Origin: Chitinophaga sp. HK235 | GTDB taxonomy: Bacteria > Bacteroidota > Bacteroidia > Chitinophagales > Chitinophagaceae | Reading direction: 5' to 3' | DNA length: 64,000 nt | Assembly: GCF_018255755.1 (NCBI RefSeq) | Contig: NZ_CP073766.1 | Coordinates: 4,154,001-4,218,000 of the forward strand | Shown: in pieces, positions 43,591-52,485 of the stretch | Position numbering within the stretch: position 1 is the stretch's first letter | Layout: the number at the start of each line of letters is the position of its first letter | Translations under genes and position numbers: made by a program | Notes under the pieces: generated by a model | Databases searched by the model: none | The model's input: the letters and a program-made list of their open reading frames with translations, nothing else | Told to the model about the DNA's origin: nothing

Positions 43591-44919
43591 ATGATCGAAA
43601 GAAAAAAATGGCATATACTGTTTTGTACCATCCTGATCACCTGGTGGCCATCAAAACATTACGGGCAACAACGCCCGCTCAGCCTTACTGATGCCATCAG
43701 TCTGGGAATAGCCCACAGCCAGGTACTCCGGCTGGACAAAGCCAGGACCGAAGAAACCATGAGCCGATATTTACAGGCCAAAGATGCCAGCCTGCCTACC
43801 GGAAACATCAACGCCTCCTTCAGTCATATGGAAGTACCGGCAGACCGTATCCAATTAGGGAATCTCAACTGGGCATTGGGCAAACGGGGCGAAACCTACA
43901 CCGCCCATGCCGGTATCCGGGAAACGATCTATAGCGGCAACCAGCTCCGATATGCCCGTAAATCAGCACTGCTGCTCACCCAACTCGCGACATTGGACCT
44001 GGAGCGGCATACCAGCGAAGTAGTGTATACCATCGCAGAAATATATCACGATCTCTACAAGGTAAACAGCAGTATAAAAGTGGCGAAGCAAAACCTGAGC
44101 GCCATCGACAGTCTTATTAAACAGGCCAACGATCTGTACGAACATGGTATCGTGACTAAAAATGATGTGCTCCGTTTCAGGCTACAGCATTCGGAAGTAG
44201 CCATCACCTCCTCCAACCTTGAATCAGAACGGCAGGTGCTGCAATACAATCTGAACATATTACTGGGGCTCCCGGAAAATACAATCATAGAGCCGGCAGC
44301 AACCTTACCACCGGATAACGCCGGTACATCGCTGGAACAGTTTCTGGAAGACGCCTTCCGTTTACGGCAGGAACTGAAACAGTCTGCTGTACAATCAGCA
44401 CTCGACGACACCCATATTCGCAGTATCAGAGCAGAACAACTGCCCACCCTCCATGGTAGCCTTACTGCAGATTATATACATGGCGGAGCAGCCTTTATCC
44501 CTCCTGCCGGCACCTATCTCACGCCCGTGTCTATTGGAGCCACCGCTGCCTGGAACTTCTCATCCCTATGGTACAACAAGCATAAAATCGCTACCGCCAA
44601 AATTCAACAGCAACAAACCACCATTCAACGGGACGTGATCAAAGAAGCCATCAGCCGGGAAGTTAGCACCTGTTATCAGCGCTACAGGCAGGCCTTGCGC
44701 AATATACAGCTACTACAGACCGCCATTGATCAGGCTTCCGAGAATAACCGCATACAGACAGACCGTTACAAAAACAACATCACTTCTGTGACAGACCTGA
44801 TCGATGCCGACAGCCGGTTATACCAGACACTTACCAATATGGAAATAGCGCGTTCAGATGCCAGCCTGTTGTGGTTCAGGTTATCAAAAGCCATCGGTAA
44901 TTTATCCACATCACACTAA
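43591..44919 (+). CDS. TolC-family outer-membrane efflux protein
   Basis: The 442-residue protein has a signal region ending HYGQQ and then LSLTDAISLGIAHSQVLRLD, the usual first helix of TolC. Two repeats of long coiled helices follow, with the EIYHDLYKVNSSIKVAKQNL and YKNNITSVTDLIDADSRLYQ blocks that flank the barrel strands. It forms the trimeric exit duct of the pump encoded on either side. It starts 23 bp after the MFS gene and ends 11 bp before the adaptor gene. Confidence 0.92.
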   Translation: MIERKKWHILFCTILITWWPSKHYGQQRPLSLTDAISLGIAHSQVLRLDKARTEETMSRYLQAKDASLPTGNINASFSHMEVPADRIQLGNLNWALGKRGETYTAHAGIRETIYSGNQLRYARKSALLLTQLATLDLERHTSEVVYTIAEIYHDLYKVNSSIKVAKQNLSAIDSLIKQANDLYEHGIVTKNDVLRFRLQHSEVAITSSNLESERQVLQYNLNILLGLPENTIIEPAATLPPDNAGTSLEQFLEDAFRLRQELKQSAVQSALDDTHIRSIRAEQLPTLHGSLTADYIHGGAAFIPPAGTYLTPVSIGATAAWNFSSLWYNKHKIATAKIQQQQTTIQRDVIKEAISREVSTCYQRYRQALRNIQLLQTAIDQASENNRIQTDRYKNNITSVTDLIDADSRLYQTLTNMEIARSDASLLWFRLSKAIGNLSTSH

Positions 44920-44930
44920 AAACATATCAC

Positions 44931-45968
44931 ATGGAAGAAAAAACAAAAAAGCCTAAAATAGTGATACCCGTCCTGCTATTGGTACTGGCAGCAGCTGGTA
45001 TCTTTATCGGCATCAACCGCTACCAGTATTACAGCAGCCACGAGGAAACCGATGACGCACAAATTGATGGTGATTTAAGCATGGTAGTATCCCGTGCCGG
45101 GGGTTATATAGACTCCATTTATTTTGAAGACAACCAGCGTGTCACGAAAGACCAGCTACTCATCACACTGGAAGACAGAGAATACCGGCTGAAACTGGAC
45201 CAGGCATTAGCTGCGCACAAAGTGGCCGGTTCACGCATTGATGTTTCCGCCACACAGATAGAAACATCCCAGGCAGCATCATCGGGTTACAAAGCCCAGG
45301 CTGATGCCGCCAGGGCCCGGCTCTGGCAGGCCGAACAGGACTTTGCCCGTTACGCCGCACTAGTTACCAGCGGCTCCGTTCCCAAACAGCAATATGATAA
45401 GGCAAAGACAGAACGCGACGCCGCTGCTGCCAACTATGCAGCTGCCAACGACCAATACAATACCGCCTTGTTACAGATCAATAACAACCGTTCACAGTTG
45501 CAGGTGACACATACTGCTGTCAGCCAGGAAGCAGTAGCAGTGGATTATGCCCGGCTGATGCTGTCATACGCCCATATAACCGCACCGGTATCGGGGTTGG
45601 TCACCAAGAGAAGGGTACAGCGTGGACAGCTTGTACAACCCGGACAGACACTGTTCTCCGTGGTAGATGAAAACAATCTGTATGTAACCGCTAATTTCAA
45701 GGAAACACAGCTGGCCCATATACAGTCCGGCCAGCCGGTGAAGATCAGGGTTGATGCCTATCCCGATATGCACCTGGAAGGCACCGTTCACAATTTTGCA
45801 GCCACCACCGGAGCCCGGACAGCGCTGTTGCCGCCAGATAACGCCACCGGCAACTTCGTCAAGGTAGTGCAGCGGGTCCCGGTAAAGATACTATTGCATG
45901 GACCGGCCTCCGCACTCCGGTTACTACGGCCAGGCATGAACGTAGAAGTAATTGTGACTACACGGTAG
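44931..45968 (+). CDS. HlyD/EmrA-family membrane-fusion protein
   Basis: The 345-residue protein has one N-terminal membrane anchor (about 10-27), the EMRA-type DDAQIDGDLSMVVSRAGGYI lipoyl half, and a long alpha-helical hairpin (about 85-195). The second lipoyl half and barrel follow (ITAPVSGLVTKRRVQRGQLV, then LRPGMNVEVIVTTR). It bridges the MFS pump and the TolC duct. It is the last gene of the operon and a terminator follows. Confidence 0.93.
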   Translation: MEEKTKKPKIVIPVLLLVLAAAGIFIGINRYQYYSSHEETDDAQIDGDLSMVVSRAGGYIDSIYFEDNQRVTKDQLLITLEDREYRLKLDQALAAHKVAGSRIDVSATQIETSQAASSGYKAQADAARARLWQAEQDFARYAALVTSGSVPKQQYDKAKTERDAAAANYAAANDQYNTALLQINNNRSQLQVTHTAVSQEAVAVDYARLMLSYAHITAPVSGLVTKRRVQRGQLVQPGQTLFSVVDENNLYVTANFKETQLAHIQSGQPVKIRVDAYPDMHLEGTVHNFAATTGARTALLPPDNATGNFVKVVQRVPVKILLHGPASALRLLRPGMNVEVIVTTR

Positions 45969-46050
45969 CAGAAGACTCCGGACCATAGCCAACCGCAGCG
46001 CCAAAGAACTCACCAGGGTATTTCTATCTGAAACGGTTATACGAAATAAA

Positions 46051-46083
46051 AAAGGGAGATACCATTTACCGGTATCTCCCTTT
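46051..46083. terminator. Bidirectional intrinsic terminator
   Basis: AAAGGGAGATACC (46051-46063) pairs perfectly with GGTATCTCCCTTT (46071-46083). It lies between the convergent efflux operon and NTF2-like gene. Confidence 0.88.
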
Positions 46084-46100
46084 CAATACGTTTCTACTCC

Positions 46101-46556
46101 TTACTGGTGTCTTTTAACATCATTAAACTGCCATAACACATTCACGATCTTCCACTCGTTGTTGAGTTTCGCCAGGTGCATGTAATCAATCCAGTCATCA
46201 GCATACAACTTTACAGAAGCTGTATTGGAACTGACGTCCAGCAACACCACCTCTTTCCGGGGAGTGGCCAGAAACTTGTCACCCTTAACGTTGTAGGAGG
46301 CCGCCAGCAGCACCATTTCATCGGCATGCGATTCACGCAGATACTCTTTTGACTGTCGGGGATACTTCCAGAAAGTACGTTTTACCAACCGCGGATGCAG
46401 ACATCTGGCCATCTGTGCGGAGTCCGGCTTGTGTTGGGATTCAATGTAGTCCAGCGCTGCCTGCCGGATAGCGAGCGAATCAGCTTTAGTTTGGGCATAA
46501 GAGGTGAACACACCGCCCAGTAATAGAACGAGGATACTTGCTACAGTCTTGTTCAT
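46101..46556 (-). CDS. Secreted NTF2-like/lumazine-binding-type protein
   Basis: I start at the ATG at 46556 because it gives MNKTVASILVLLLGGVFTSY and a signal peptide ending SYAQ. The ATG 24 bp upstream is less likely. The mature part (about 125 residues) begins DSLAIRQAALDYIESQHKPD and closes with KLNNEWKIVNVLWQ, the first helix and last strand of the SnoaL-like putative lumazine-binding family (PF12893). Its function is unknown. Confidence 0.75.
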   Translation of the reverse strand: MNKTVASILVLLLGGVFTSYAQTKADSLAIRQAALDYIESQHKPDSAQMARCLHPRLVKRTFWKYPRQSKEYLRESHADEMVLLAASYNVKGDKFLATPRKEVVLLDVSSNTASVKLYADDWIDYMHLAKLNNEWKIVNVLWQFNDVKRHQ

Positions 46557-46627
46557 AAGCATATCAGTTGATACCAGCAAGGTATTAATGAAGCTGCATA
46601 TGATGGCTACCGTTCATATAAATGCCA

Positions 46628-47470
46628 CTATTGTTTCTTCACCACCCGAAGCCCCAGATTACTAAAGGAGGCGCCACGTTTTACACGTCCGATATCTACG
46701 GAGTTAAAGAAGCTGCAGGAGTTTTTGCTGCACCACCAGGAGCCACCGCGGGCATGCACTACACGGCTGTTTTTTTCATCGGTGGACACACGGCCTTCGC
46801 AGAATTCGAAGATATTGCCGTATATATCGTACAGTCCCCAGGGATTGGGCTTAAAACTGGCTACTGGAGCGGTATACATATACTGATCGCTGCTATCGGC
46901 ATTAAGATGGTCGCGGCCATGCCATACATTAGCATAGGTGGATATCTGCGATAGATCATCTCCCCAAAAATAGGTAGTGCTGGCGCCTGCACGGGAAGCG
47001 ATCTCCCATTCATCGAGGGTGGGCAGTCTTACGCCGGCCCACTGGCAATAGGCGATGGCGTCGCGGTAACTGATGCAGGTCACTGGATGATTCATCTTAC
47101 TGGTGATATCACCCCGGCTGATGCCATTGGGATAACGCCAGTAAGCGGTACTATCTTCCAGCCAGCGAAATTCGCGAAGACCAGGTTCAAATACCAACGC
47201 GTTTTTCAGGCGTTCCGCATCGGTGATATAACCAGTGGCCTGTACAAATTTTTCAAAATCAGTGTTGGTAAGTTCTGTGGCGGCTATATCAAACCCATTG
47301 GTATGTACAGTCCGCAAAGGATTCATGGGGTAATCCTTCTTCCCTACCCTATACTCTCCTGCCGGCACATGCACAAAGGCAGGAGACTGGCCCTTAACAG
47401 CATTTACCCCGGCCAGCATCAGCAGGACCGGGGTAATATGTTGTAAACAATATTTCAGGAACGTCTTCAT
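46628..47470 (-). CDS. Secreted FGE/SUMF1-domain protein
   Basis: The 280-residue protein has a signal region ending VKGQ and the full FGE-sulfatase domain: VHVPAGEYRVG, ELTNTDFEKFV, HPVTCISYRDAIAYCQWAG, VRLPTLDEWEIASRAG and GGSWWCSKNSC. Cys247 and Cys252 keep the five-residue spacing of the copper-binding pair of true formylglycine-generating enzymes. Most FGE-fold relatives in Bacteroidota lack this pair. It may therefore oxidise a substrate cysteine, although no sulfatase gene lies in the window. It overlaps the preceding orphan gene by 4 bp (ATGA). Confidence 0.82.
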   Translation of the reverse strand: MKTFLKYCLQHITPVLLMLAGVNAVKGQSPAFVHVPAGEYRVGKKDYPMNPLRTVHTNGFDIAATELTNTDFEKFVQATGYITDAERLKNALVFEPGLREFRWLEDSTAYWRYPNGISRGDITSKMNHPVTCISYRDAIAYCQWAGVRLPTLDEWEIASRAGASTTYFWGDDLSQISTYANVWHGRDHLNADSSDQYMYTAPVASFKPNPWGLYDIYGNIFEFCEGRVSTDEKNSRVVHARGGSWWCSKNSCSFFNSVDIGRVKRGASFSNLGLRVVKKQ

Positions 47471-48198
47471 TTGCCGCGGGTACTATAAAAGTCAGTGGCC
47501 CTTTGTATGATCAGGTCTTCATTAGCCTTGTTAAAATCAATGTAAGACTGATAATTGGCGTCATCACCATACAGTTTACGGTACGACTGCGACGTCATGA
47601 AAGGCTTGTATTCATTGTCTTTCATCAGCAGCATCAACAGGGTCAGCAAGTCCCGGTCTTTATGGTCTGCGTTGTAGAGTTCAATGATAAAAGGAATCAT
47701 TTCCCATCCGTTGACTTCTGTGATCGCCATTTTATAATTGGCACCCATTCTTTTGCTGCGGTTTACTGACTCTTTGACCAGTGCCATCACGGAATCCCGG
47801 TTGCTGACCAGAAACTTGGTCTGACGCTCGCTCCAGACAGACTCGTTAAAACCCTCTGCCATCTGGCCGAATATCTTCTTATCTTCATCCTGTATAGGCG
47901 GACGCACATCGCAGTTCTGAGCAGAGATCTCAGCATGGATCATATGGTAGGTAAACTTCTCCCGGAGGGGAAGCGCCATATAGTCCTTGTTGCTGAGCCG
48001 AAGGCTCTCATCATCACCGAAAGGGGTCTTGTCAATCAGCGCCTTTACTTTTGCCAGTCCGTATGGCGGCACTGTTTTTTTTCCTCTGTAGTCGCCATAA
48101 GCCTGGCTTGTTTTACTGGGATTCCTGTATTCGGACTCTTCCTGGGCAGAAAGGCGCAATACTCCAAAAAGGGCGGCCACAAACATCAGATACTTCAT
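47467..48198 (-). CDS. Secreted protein of unknown function, coupled to the FGE-like gene
   Basis: The 243-residue protein has a short signal peptide ending LSAQ and is otherwise soluble, mostly helical and charged. Recognisable phrases are PPYGLAKVKALIDKTPFG and EKFTYHMIHAEISAQNCDVR, the latter with the only cysteine. I know no family. The 4-bp stop/start overlap with the FGE-like gene suggests translational coupling and a common task. The single conserved-looking Cys could be a candidate substrate, which is speculation. Confidence 0.7.
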   Translation of the reverse strand: MKYLMFVAALFGVLRLSAQEESEYRNPSKTSQAYGDYRGKKTVPPYGLAKVKALIDKTPFGDDESLRLSNKDYMALPLREKFTYHMIHAEISAQNCDVRPPIQDEDKKIFGQMAEGFNESVWSERQTKFLVSNRDSVMALVKESVNRSKRMGANYKMAITEVNGWEMIPFIIELYNADHKDRDLLTLLMLLMKDNEYKPFMTSQSYRKLYGDDANYQSYIDFNKANEDLIIQRATDFYSTRGK

Positions 48199-48242
48199 TA
48201 GTATATTCGATTTTAGACCGCTAAATTAAATGTTTATTGCTA

Positions 48243-50423
48243 TTATTTTACCCTTCTGGATTCGTTTTCCAATCCGGAGCTGCGCTCCCTTGATTTAGCG
48301 AGTTTTAGGTTACCAAAACGATAACTGAAGCCCAGCCTCAACTGACGGGAATCTTCCATCCCACGGTTCCGGTAGTACAGTCCATCAAAGTCACGAACCC
48401 CGTACCAACGGTAAGTCTGGAAGAGATCATTGATACCCACCCTGACGGTAGCATTACCTTTCAGTATTTTACGCTGTACCCCGATATTCACCTGCCAGTT
48501 GTGCTTACTCCGCTGAAAACCGCCGTAGATGTCCGGAGACTGATAGTTACCGCTGATTTCTGCCTGCGTCTTTTTATCGAGATCAAACACCTGCTGTATA
48601 TTCAGCAGCACGGTATTGACGCTTAGGGTAGCTTTGCGCAGCTCATCAAAACTGATGATATTCTGTTTGTGGTAAACATTCACATTGGCCGTGATATTCC
48701 ACCAGGGCAAAGGAGACACACTGGAAGAAACATTCAGGGACAGCAGATGCTGGGAACCCACATTTTTGGGAGTCATCACCATTTTATTACCTGATATGCT
48801 GTCTGTTACCGGCACAAACATATCCTGTCTGTGTGTATACGTTAACGTAGCCGCCAGTATACCGGTGGCATTGTATCCCAGCGTAACGCTGTTGGAATAC
48901 TGTGGGCGCAGAAAAGCATTACCCTGCCAGGATGATAATTCATCGAGCTGATAACTGAAAGGATTCAGATCGGTATAGGTGGGCCGGTCTATCTTCCGGT
49001 TGTACAGCAGGGTGAAGTTATGTTCAGCCGACTGGAGGAAAGACAGCTGCATGGATGGGAAAAAGTCCAGGTAACGGTTGTTTACCTGCTGTACAGTATC
49101 TTTAGCGGTAGTCAGACTTTTAGCATTTAATACACCATCAGCCGTGGTTTGTTCGGCTCTCACACCAGCCTGTAATTTCCATTTGCCCCATTGCTGGTCG
49201 GCCATCAGGTAGGCAGCATACACTCTTTCTTCATAACGGAAGGTGTTACTCTTCAGATCATTCAGATAATCCACATCATTCTTCACATCAAAAATCTGTA
49301 CCCAGTTATCACTGATTACCGCATTGCCTTTGACACCGGCATACAGTTTTCCATGATGCAGCGGTTGTTCATAATCAGCTTTAACGCCATAGATGTTGAT
49401 ATCACTGTTGTTGAAAGTGCGCAGGGTATATTTATCCGTTTCTGTTACACTGTCTGCTTTGAGAAAGTGGTTGTACAGTATATTTTTGATACGGGCGCGA
49501 TAATAGCCGTAATCGAGGTCTGTAGTGAACAGGCGGCCGGAGGTATCTTTATACTGGTAGTTGAAGTTGTAGTTTTTCCAGTTTTGTTTCTGGGAATAAT
49601 AATCGTTGGTGGCTTTCAGCATGGACTGCAGTTTTTCTGTAGCGGCATCATGCAGATAGGTGGTGGTGTTGGTCATGCCCGGCCCGAAATACAGGTTAGC
49701 ATTCATCATCAGGCCTATGGTGTGACGGCTGCTGATGTTATAATCAATACCTGCCTTAAAGTTCACCGGATTGCGCATATCTACATCGCGGGTGCGGTTA
49801 TCGGTGATCTCTCCTTCCTGAATACGGTAAAAGTCGTATTCCATGTTATGGTAACCGAAATAATGGTTGTAGTTACCATAGAGATTAAATTTACCGCTGC
49901 GGTAGTTGAGATTAAGGGCTGCTTCTGTTTTGGGTGTTTCCCCGAAATGCATACCGGCAGCGATATCGCCGTTAAAGCCGGCGGCTGTGTTTTTTTTCAG
50001 GCGTATGTTGATGATACCGCCGCTGCCGGCTGCATCGTATTTACTCGACGGATTGGGCAGCAGCTCTATACTGTGTATATTGGCCGACTGTAATGATTTC
50101 AGTAGTGCAGCGAGTGCATCGCCCTGCATATAACTGGGCTTGCCATCGATATACACTGTTACACCGGACTTACCATTTAAAGAGATGCCATTAGTAGGGT
50201 CTACCATTACGCCCGGAGAGCGTTTCAGCAGTTCCAGTGCATTACTCCCCGCCGCATTCACACTATTGCTGACATTATACACTACTTTCCCATCCTTAAA
50301 TTCCACTGTCTTCTTTTTGGAAACAACAGCAATTTCTTTCAGTTCCTTAATGGTGGAGTCCTTTTTTTGGGCAGCTACATACATGGGAAGGCTCACCAGC
50401 AAACACAAGATAAATTTACGCAT
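48243..50423 (-). CDS. TonB-dependent receptor-like outer-membrane barrel protein
   Basis: I start at 50423 (MRKFILCLLVSLPMYVAAQ), an intact signal peptide. A plug-like domain follows with LKELKEIAVVSKKKTVEFKD, ALELLKRSPGVMVDPTNGIS and YDAAGSGGIINIRLKK. The barrel belongs to the outer_membrane_beta-barrel_3 group (LDYGYYRARIKN, FFPSMQLSFLQSAEHNF). No carboxypeptidase-like domain is present before the plug. Substrate unknown. It is on the same strand as, and 44 bp upstream of, the orphan/FGE pair, and may be co-transcribed with it. Confidence 0.88.
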   Translation of the reverse strand: MRKFILCLLVSLPMYVAAQKKDSTIKELKEIAVVSKKKTVEFKDGKVVYNVSNSVNAAGSNALELLKRSPGVMVDPTNGISLNGKSGVTVYIDGKPSYMQGDALAALLKSLQSANIHSIELLPNPSSKYDAAGSGGIINIRLKKNTAAGFNGDIAAGMHFGETPKTEAALNLNYRSGKFNLYGNYNHYFGYHNMEYDFYRIQEGEITDNRTRDVDMRNPVNFKAGIDYNISSRHTIGLMMNANLYFGPGMTNTTTYLHDAATEKLQSMLKATNDYYSQKQNWKNYNFNYQYKDTSGRLFTTDLDYGYYRARIKNILYNHFLKADSVTETDKYTLRTFNNSDINIYGVKADYEQPLHHGKLYAGVKGNAVISDNWVQIFDVKNDVDYLNDLKSNTFRYEERVYAAYLMADQQWGKWKLQAGVRAEQTTADGVLNAKSLTTAKDTVQQVNNRYLDFFPSMQLSFLQSAEHNFTLLYNRKIDRPTYTDLNPFSYQLDELSSWQGNAFLRPQYSNSVTLGYNATGILAATLTYTHRQDMFVPVTDSISGNKMVMTPKNVGSQHLLSLNVSSSVSPLPWWNITANVNVYHKQNIISFDELRKATLSVNTVLLNIQQVFDLDKKTQAEISGNYQSPDIYGGFQRSKHNWQVNIGVQRKILKGNATVRVGINDLFQTYRWYGVRDFDGLYYRNRGMEDSRQLRLGFSYRFGNLKLAKSRERSSGLENESRRVK

Positions 50424-50530
50424 ACAGTACAATCAAATGATGACAAAATACGGTGTCAGCCGCTATTTTAATAACCGTCCATAAAAAAACTGTCGGTGTC
50501 ATTTTCCCGTTTATGCATCACCGTTAATAA

Positions 50531-50556
50531 CAAAAACCGGAACAGTGTTCCGGCTT
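50531..50556 (-). terminator. Intrinsic terminator after the TraB/GumN gene
   Basis: CCGGAAC at 50537-50543 pairs with GTTCCGG at 50547-50553. On the minus strand it is followed by TTTTTG, in the right place for the gene ending at 50573. Confidence 0.8.
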
Positions 50557-50572
50557 TGCAGTGCATGAAGCG

Positions 50573-51430
50573 TTATTTCATGATTGGTTTTACCTTATAT
50601 CCTTTTGCTCTCAGCAGATTGATCATGCCGGATTCACCACCCAGGTGGCCGGCACCTACCGCGAAGAAGCAGCTTTTCTCTTTCATCATATCAGGCATTC
50701 TGTTGGCCCAGTTGATATTTCGCGTAGTGAGCACCCAGTGTATCATTTCTGGATCGTCCATCTGTGCGAAGATAGCCTGAAGATCTTCCCGGTTGTAATC
50801 ACCGGCCATCCGGGTGGTATTGGCTTTCAGGCTGTCGAGCGTATTGAGGTATTTAAAGAAATAAGTGTCCGTAAAACCTTTGTTCACATAGTCTACCTGC
50901 TCTTTCATGGTTTCCAGCACGGCAAATCCCATTTTCTTTTCTTGTGCTTCTTTATACAAGGTTGCTTCAAAGCTTTGTGGGTTGGCACATTCAAATCCCT
51001 GCTGGGATAAAAAGGAAAGGATCGCGCTCAGCCGGTAATGATCCAGCTGTATGAGGGAAAACTTGAGTTTCCTGCGGACAACGGAATCTACCAGGGCGTA
51101 TTGTTCTTTGGTCAGCCTGGCACTTTGTGCCACATCGGAAGTAAAGCCCTCTTGTGCCACTTTAAGTTCTGCCGGATCAAAGACGTTGGATTCGATAACC
51201 AGTTGGGTTGTTTTGCCGAATGCTTTTTTTACTTTTTCTCTGATGAGAAAATCATCCTTGCAGAGCATATGAAAGGTACCAAACAGATAGGAAGGTTTAT
51301 TGAGTCCGTTGCCGGATATTTCCCACAGTACAGTTTTTTCGGTGGGTTCGGGAGTAATGGCAGCGTGAGTAGCAACAATTGTAAATATAGCAGCGGTAGT
51401 CAGGATAATTTTTTTGAGCAGATTGTTCAT
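50573..51430 (-). CDS. TraB/GumN-family secreted protein
   Basis: The 285-residue protein has a signal peptide ending THAA. The family blocks are VLWEISGNGLNKPSYLFGTF, followed by HMLCKDDFLI, then VIESNVFD, and near the end CFFAVGAGHLGGESGMINLL plus RAKGYKVKPI. The conserved GxxH near each end suggests the metal-dependent protease fold proposed for this family. It stands alone between two terminators. A conserved ECF-type promoter element directly precedes it (see 51444-51482). Confidence 0.9.
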   Translation of the reverse strand: MNNLLKKIILTTAAIFTIVATHAAITPEPTEKTVLWEISGNGLNKPSYLFGTFHMLCKDDFLIREKVKKAFGKTTQLVIESNVFDPAELKVAQEGFTSDVAQSARLTKEQYALVDSVVRRKLKFSLIQLDHYRLSAILSFLSQQGFECANPQSFEATLYKEAQEKKMGFAVLETMKEQVDYVNKGFTDTYFFKYLNTLDSLKANTTRMAGDYNREDLQAIFAQMDDPEMIHWVLTTRNINWANRMPDMMKEKSCFFAVGAGHLGGESGMINLLRAKGYKVKPIMK

Positions 51431-51443
51431 CGTTTAAAAATTT

Positions 51444-51482
51444 ATTTACATCATTAGTAGATGCAGATAATCTTTCGTTACA
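51444..51482 (-). promoter_or_regulatory. ECF-type promoter element, copy 1 (TraB/GumN gene)
   Basis: On the minus strand this reads TGTAACGAAAG, an 11-base variable spacer, then CTACTAATGATGTAAAT. The same two blocks with the same spacing occur upstream of the ECF sigma gene at 58528-58566. The AAC core in the upstream block is typical of ECF -35 elements. The downstream block ends 13 bp before the ATG, so the leader is short. Confidence 0.72.
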
Positions 51483-51490
51483 ACTTTCTC

Positions 51491-51524
51491 AAAAAAAATT
51501 TCCGGCACTAAGAATAGTGCCGGA
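51491..51524 (-). terminator. Intrinsic terminator after the PapD-like gene
   Basis: A perfect 10-bp stem TCCGGCACTA/TAGTGCCGGA (51501-51510 with 51515-51524) is followed on the minus strand by AAATTTTTTTT. It ends the chaperone-usher-like transcript immediately before the TraB/GumN promoter. Confidence 0.88.
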
Positions 51525-51546
51525 TCAGATTCTAAGTGGATACAGT

Positions 51547-52461
51547 TCAGATATCTATCATTTCCTGTGCAGCTTCCATAGGTACGTCTGTTCCTGCGTC
51601 GATCACTCCTACGAGTGAGTATTTTCCTTTAGGTAAGTTCTTTGGTAGTTCAAATTCAACGATACGTCTTTGTTCCGGAAACAAGGGGAACTGCGGTACG
51701 TTGACTGTTGTTTTATCGCCGGTAGCGACATTGGACAGTTCTATATAACTGGTACATTCCAGTTGTGTAGTCCCTGTGTTCTGGCATACGATCTGACATT
51801 TCTTTTTGTCATTATCGGATTTATTATCGAAGGCCAGTATTTTCACATCTTTAAAGGTCAGGGATGGCGGTGTCTGGTAAAGATGGATGCCAACCCTTAC
51901 TTTGTTATTTATGTTTGTTTTCAGTCCGTTTGCCCCTTCTACCACCTGTTCTTCTGTTGTTTCGAAGAAGAGCATTGTCCATTTCATTTCCTTGATAGAA
52001 GCGGTCGAATCGGGGACCTGTATCTTAATATCATAATCGTATGTCTGTCCGGGCTCTACTTCTATAAATGTTTTATTCAGTTTAACCCAGCGGGCGCAGG
52101 AGCGTTCAATGGAGCCTGGCGGTGTGTACGTATGAGCTCCGGTGGAGTCTCTGACCCAGTCGCTGAGATAGATTGTAAACTGTTTCTTCTTGGGAAGATG
52201 GTTTACTATATAAACATGGGCGGTACCCGTTTGCCCATTGTTCAGTTTAAAATCAATGGTGGATGGTTTAATCACCAAACCTATTCTTTTGCTGGTATCG
52301 GCGGGTGCTTTACCGGCAAGGGCGGAAGGCATCCTGGCGGGCACCCCTGTTTTACTGGTATCAACAGGGAGCCGCGGTATTGCGCTCTTTTTCCCGGTAG
52401 AATCTTGCGCCTTGGCAAGCAAAAAGTTGAACAACAGGAATAATAGAATCAACTGTTTCAT
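51547..52461 (-). CDS. PapD-like periplasmic chaperone candidate
   Basis: The 304-residue protein has a signal peptide ending LAKAQ and a Ser/Pro-rich linker to about residue 58. The first Ig-like domain follows the PapD plan: IGLVIKPSTIDFKLNNGQTG, HVYIVNHLPKKKQFTIYLSD, ARWVKLNKTFIEVEPGQTYD, then MKWTMLFFETTEEQ. A second beta domain begins LTFKDVKILAFDN. The same plan occurs in WxL-interacting DUF916 proteins, so a general subunit-binding role is safer than a strict PapD identity. The barrel and subunit genes upstream on the same strand support a chaperone-usher reading. Confidence 0.62.
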   Translation of the reverse strand: MKQLILLFLLFNFLLAKAQDSTGKKSAIPRLPVDTSKTGVPARMPSALAGKAPADTSKRIGLVIKPSTIDFKLNNGQTGTAHVYIVNHLPKKKQFTIYLSDWVRDSTGAHTYTPPGSIERSCARWVKLNKTFIEVEPGQTYDYDIKIQVPDSTASIKEMKWTMLFFETTEEQVVEGANGLKTNINNKVRVGIHLYQTPPSLTFKDVKILAFDNKSDNDKKKCQIVCQNTGTTQLECTSYIELSNVATGDKTTVNVPQFPLFPEQRRIVEFELPKNLPKGKYSLVGVIDAGTDVPMEAAQEMIDI

Positions 52462-52485
52462 AATAATATGGGATTGAAGGCTTAA

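Noticed and set aside
51547..52461. PapD-like protein as a WxL-interacting DUF916 protein
   Set aside because: The domain plan is similar, but DUF916 systems belong to Gram-positive cell walls and there is no WxL protein here. A subunit-binding role in the cluster fits better.
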